Below, in pieces: positions 62,002 to 64,000 of a stretch of DNA of 64,000 nucleotides (position 1 is the first letter of the stretch; every line of letters starts with the position of its first letter). Location: NCBI RefSeq assembly GCF_964022235.1, contig NZ_CAXHZL010000003.1, positions 369,990-433,989 of the forward strand, written 5' to 3'. A program made the position numbers and the translations under genes. Source of the DNA: Limimaricola sp964022235 (GTDB lineage: Bacteria > Pseudomonadota > Alphaproteobacteria > Rhodobacterales > Rhodobacteraceae). The notes under the pieces were generated by a model. It saw nothing but the letters and a program-made list of their open reading frames with translations, searched no databases and had not been told where the DNA came from.

Positions 62002-63003
62002 TTAGCGGAACAGGCTCAGGATGTTCTGCGGTGCCTGGTTGGCGATCGACAGCGACTGCGACGCCAGCTGCTGCTGGACCTGCAGGGACTGCAGACGCGC
62101 CGCCTCTTCTTCCATGTTGGCGTCGACCATCGCGCCGACGCCCGAGTCGAGGTTGTCGGAGAGCTTGGTCAGGAACTCCTGCTGGCGCTCGATCGACTTC
62201 TCGGACTGGCCAAGAGTGGTTGCCGCAGAAACCGCCCTGCCTTTGGCCGCATCTGCAATTGAGAGAACGCCTTTCAGGAAGGCTTCACCATTCGTAGCGT
62301 CTTTGGCTTTGGTAGCGAAACCGTTAGAAATTGCTTCGAACTCTTTCTTCATGGTGAAGAGGTCGACTGTCTCGACATTGATTGTCGTGGTGTTGAGGCC
62401 GCCGGCGCGAGAAATACCAGACACGACACTCCGGGTTGAAGTCTTTCCTTCCGCGTTGAACTGTGTAGCTGTGGTGCCCTCTGCGATGGCGGTGCCAGTT
62501 CCGTCAGCGTTGGGAGCGTATGTCATTGTTCCGGTGGCATTCACGACCATGTAGACGTCGGTGGTGCCATCGTTGGTCGTGAGCTTGGTGGCACTCGCGT
62601 TCACGAGATCGTCGCCATTGAAGGTCGACTGGGAAACGATCGCCCCCATATCAGCCACGAGACGCTTCAGGTCGGCTTCGATCTTGTCGAGACCGCCCTT
62701 GTTCTCTTGGGCGAAGGCGATCTTGTCGCGAAATTCGGTCGCCAGATTCGAGAACTGCTCGGCGCCGAGACGTGCGGTCGCGACCGAGTTCTTGGTCAGG
62801 GTCAGGCTTTCGTTGACCGCCTTGGTCATGCCGCTGTCGCCCTTCATCGTCTCGGAGATGGCGAAGTAGGCAGCGTTGTCTTTGCCCGAGGATACCTTAA
62901 GGCCCGACGAAATGCGGTCCTGAGTGCTGTTCAGGTTGGAGTTGATGTTCCGCAGGGTCGAAAGCGCGGACATTGCGGAGTTGTTGGTGATGATCGAAGA
63001 CAT
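62002..63003 (-). CDS. flagellin 3
   Basis: The 333-residue flagellin is almost identical to flagellin 2 over the ends (SSIITNNSAMSALSTLRNINSNLN; QSLSIANQAPQNILSLFR) and shares EQFSNLATEFRDKIAFAQENKGGLDKIEADLKRL, but differs in the middle (~130-235: TKLTTNDGTTDVYMVVN, TTINVETVDLFTMKKEFEAI). It heads the flagellin-flaF-flbT operon usual in Rhodobacterales. The upstream blocks are the same as for flagellin 2. Confidence 0.95.
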   Translation of the reverse strand: MSSIITNNSAMSALSTLRNINSNLNSTQDRISSGLKVSSGKDNAAYFAISETMKGDSGMTKAVNESLTLTKNSVATARLGAEQFSNLATEFRDKIAFAQENKGGLDKIEADLKRLVADMGAIVSQSTFNGDDLVNASATKLTTNDGTTDVYMVVNATGTMTYAPNADGTGTAIAEGTTATQFNAEGKTSTRSVVSGISRAGGLNTTTINVETVDLFTMKKEFEAISNGFATKAKDATNGEAFLKGVLSIADAAKGRAVSAATTLGQSEKSIERQQEFLTKLSDNLDSGVGAMVDANMEEEAARLQSLQVQQQLASQSLSIANQAPQNILSLFR

Positions 63004-63032
63004 TGTCGTTCTCCAGCTTCTTACTGTTTGGT

Positions 63033-63104
63033 CGTCTTTCTGACGAAATCGGCGATTGCCGCAGCAGGCATGGATAAGCCAATGGATTGAGGCGCGATTG
63101 TGGC
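63033..63104 (-). promoter_or_regulatory. conserved flagellin 3 upstream region
   Basis: CGTCTTTCTGACGAAATCGGC (63033-63053) and GGCGCGATTGTGGC (63091-63104) repeat the blocks in front of flagellin 2. On the minus strand the first reads GCCGATTTCG, a possible -10 of flagellar sigma-28 type. Co-regulation of flagellins 2 and 3 is likely. Confidence 0.6.
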
Positions 63105-63267
63105 ACCTCGCAGATCAATCTATGGAGGAGTTGTGTAGCGTGTTACTCGCGCCACATATGACCTTGCGTCAGGTGTGTCATTCGAACCGTGAGCAGGGCT
63201 GGCAACGTTGTTGCACATCTCGATGAAGGGAATTCACTAGGCGAATTCTGACAGTTAGCTCAGTGGC

Positions 63268-63540
63268 ATGCCAAAGCCTTCCCGGACCCGCAATCGCACG
63301 ACGAACTGGTCCGACGACAATGCAGCGCTGCGCAAGCGCGGCTCGCTGTCGATCTCGTTCGATCCCGAGATCGTCTGGCGGGTGCCCAAGAGCGGCAAGC
63401 GAAGTCATCAGGAGAAGACCTACTCCGATGCCGCGATCCAAGTATGCCTGACGCTAAAGGTGCTCTCCGGCCTTCCGCTTCGGCAGACCGCCGGACCGGT
63501 CGAGAGTCCGATCCAGATGGCGGGGCTCGACTGGCTGGTG
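63268..63540 (+). pseudogene. truncated IS5-family transposase (remnant 3)
   Basis: MPKPSRTRNRTTNWSDDNAALRKRGSL, then YSDAAIQVCLTLKVLSGLPLRQTAGPVESPIQMAGLDW: the N-terminal ~90 residues of the same transposase family as remnants 1 and 2, then similarity stops abruptly at ~63540. A frame continues only to 63588 with unrelated residues. The C-terminal two thirds including the DDE residues are missing. Confidence 0.88.
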
Positions 63541-63549
63541 CTCTGCCCC

Positions 63550-63949
63550 CTAGAAACGCGACCTTTTGAAACTGGAGCTTTCGGCTAAGTGGACTTGCCC
63601 CGAACGCTGGACCGCTGCCATGAGGTCTTTCCCGTCTTCTAAGCCATTAACGCGCAGGCGTTGTACCGTGTCACGCAGCCCCTGCAGGACGCGTGCCAGC
63701 GAGGGGATGTCGATATCGCCCCCGTCACGCAGCGCTTAAATATCGACCTGCGCCAGCGCCGTCTGCACCCGAGCCAGTGAGCCGAAGACCTGCCGGTGGC
63801 AGGTGTCGCCGGTGCACGGCCGCGTCGAGCGCATGGCGCACGCGTAGCATGTTGGCCCGACGACGCAGCAGCGACAGAATGGCACCGACCTCGGCGATGC
63901 TGCGCGAAATCGTGAGGCCGTCGCACAGGGAAATGGTCTTATTGGTCAT
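63550..63949 (-). other. possible broken gene at the right edge
   Basis: Minus-strand frames look coding in pieces: MTNKTISLCDGLTISRSIAEVGAILSLLRRRANMLRVRHALDA from 63949, then in another frame QVFGSLARVQTALAQVDI, a TAA, and ALRDGGDIDIPSLARVLQGLRDTVQRLRVNGLEDGKDLMAAV ending at the TAG at 63550-63552. If one gene, it carries a frameshift and a nonsense codon. No family recognised. Its end abuts the point where IS5 remnant 3 breaks off. Confidence 0.3.
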
Positions 63950-64000
63950 AGCCGAGGCGTTGTTGCGGAACTCCCCGCCTAACGGTTCACATAGCGGATC

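Noticed and set aside
1..64000. CRISPR array, tRNA or rRNA genes
   Set aside because: No regularly spaced direct repeats and no tRNA or rRNA sequence were recognised on either strand by eye; a covariance search was not possible.

Overview
The window looks like chromosomal DNA of a flagellated Rhodobacterales (Roseobacter-group) alphaproteobacterium. The evidence is high GC, FlaF/FlbT flagellin regulation, a Zur-ZnuABC unit of alphaproteobacterial type, a fused carnitine dehydrogenase/thioesterase, an L-arabinonate-type sugar-acid operon, and DUF983/DUF3572 housekeeping neighbours. The assignment rests on gene content and remembered protein families; no search was run.

Layout. 1-1.7 kb: 5' part of tadA and, divergently, an RsuA-family rRNA pseudouridine synthase with a long basic repeat tail. 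1.7-7.3 kb: a tight six-gene cluster (small membrane protein, XpaC-like, TelA-like, DUF2927 lipoprotein, SPFH+GYF protein, double zinc-ribbon membrane protein) that looks like a membrane-stress module. 7.4-9.3 kb: sugar kinase, dtd, CAP-domain protein. 9.4-12.4 kb: zinc uptake, with zur-znuC-znuB divergent from znuA over a Zur-box-like palindrome. 12.4-20.6 kb: a PleD-like diguanylate cyclase with a degenerate first receiver domain, then small housekeeping or metabolic genes (HAD, fasciclin, DUF983, NUDIX, carnitine dehydrogenase fusion, lipocalin, aldo/keto reductase, DsrE-like). 20.7-29 kb: metG, a decayed membrane-protein gene, an HtrA-like protease, a lytic transglycosylase, and a signalling group (molybdopterin-domain protein plus hybrid kinase, divergent from a LuxR-type regulator).

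29.1-35.7 kb: an oxidative L-arabinose-type operon (dehydratase AraD1, arabinonate dehydratase, sugar dehydrogenase, ketoglutarate semialdehyde dehydrogenase) with a LysR regulator. Between operon and regulator lies a collapsed ChvE-type sugar-binding gene, so the local transporter appears to have been lost. 35.8-43 kb: MarR, an MpaB/DUF2236 protein, a decayed glycerate kinase, then LysR, GMC oxidoreductase and a two-domain CoA-transferase. 43-49.5 kb: metY, a HerA-like ATPase, a GGDEF-EAL protein and a PepSY-like protein.

50-63 kb: three flagellin genes on the minus strand, with flaF and flbT behind the third. Flagellins 2 and 3 are about 10 kb apart. The gap holds a hybrid histidine kinase, two decayed IS5-type elements, and between those elements a cargo of a VPLPA-CTERM-like exported protein, a GNAT-like protein and an alkaline-phosphatase-superfamily protein with an eroded metal site. 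A third IS5 remnant and a broken open frame lie at the right edge. The region looks like an old flagellin locus opened by insertions. Pseudogenes and IS remnants cluster at 22.5, 34.3-34.7, 37.3-37.7 and 55-64 kb.
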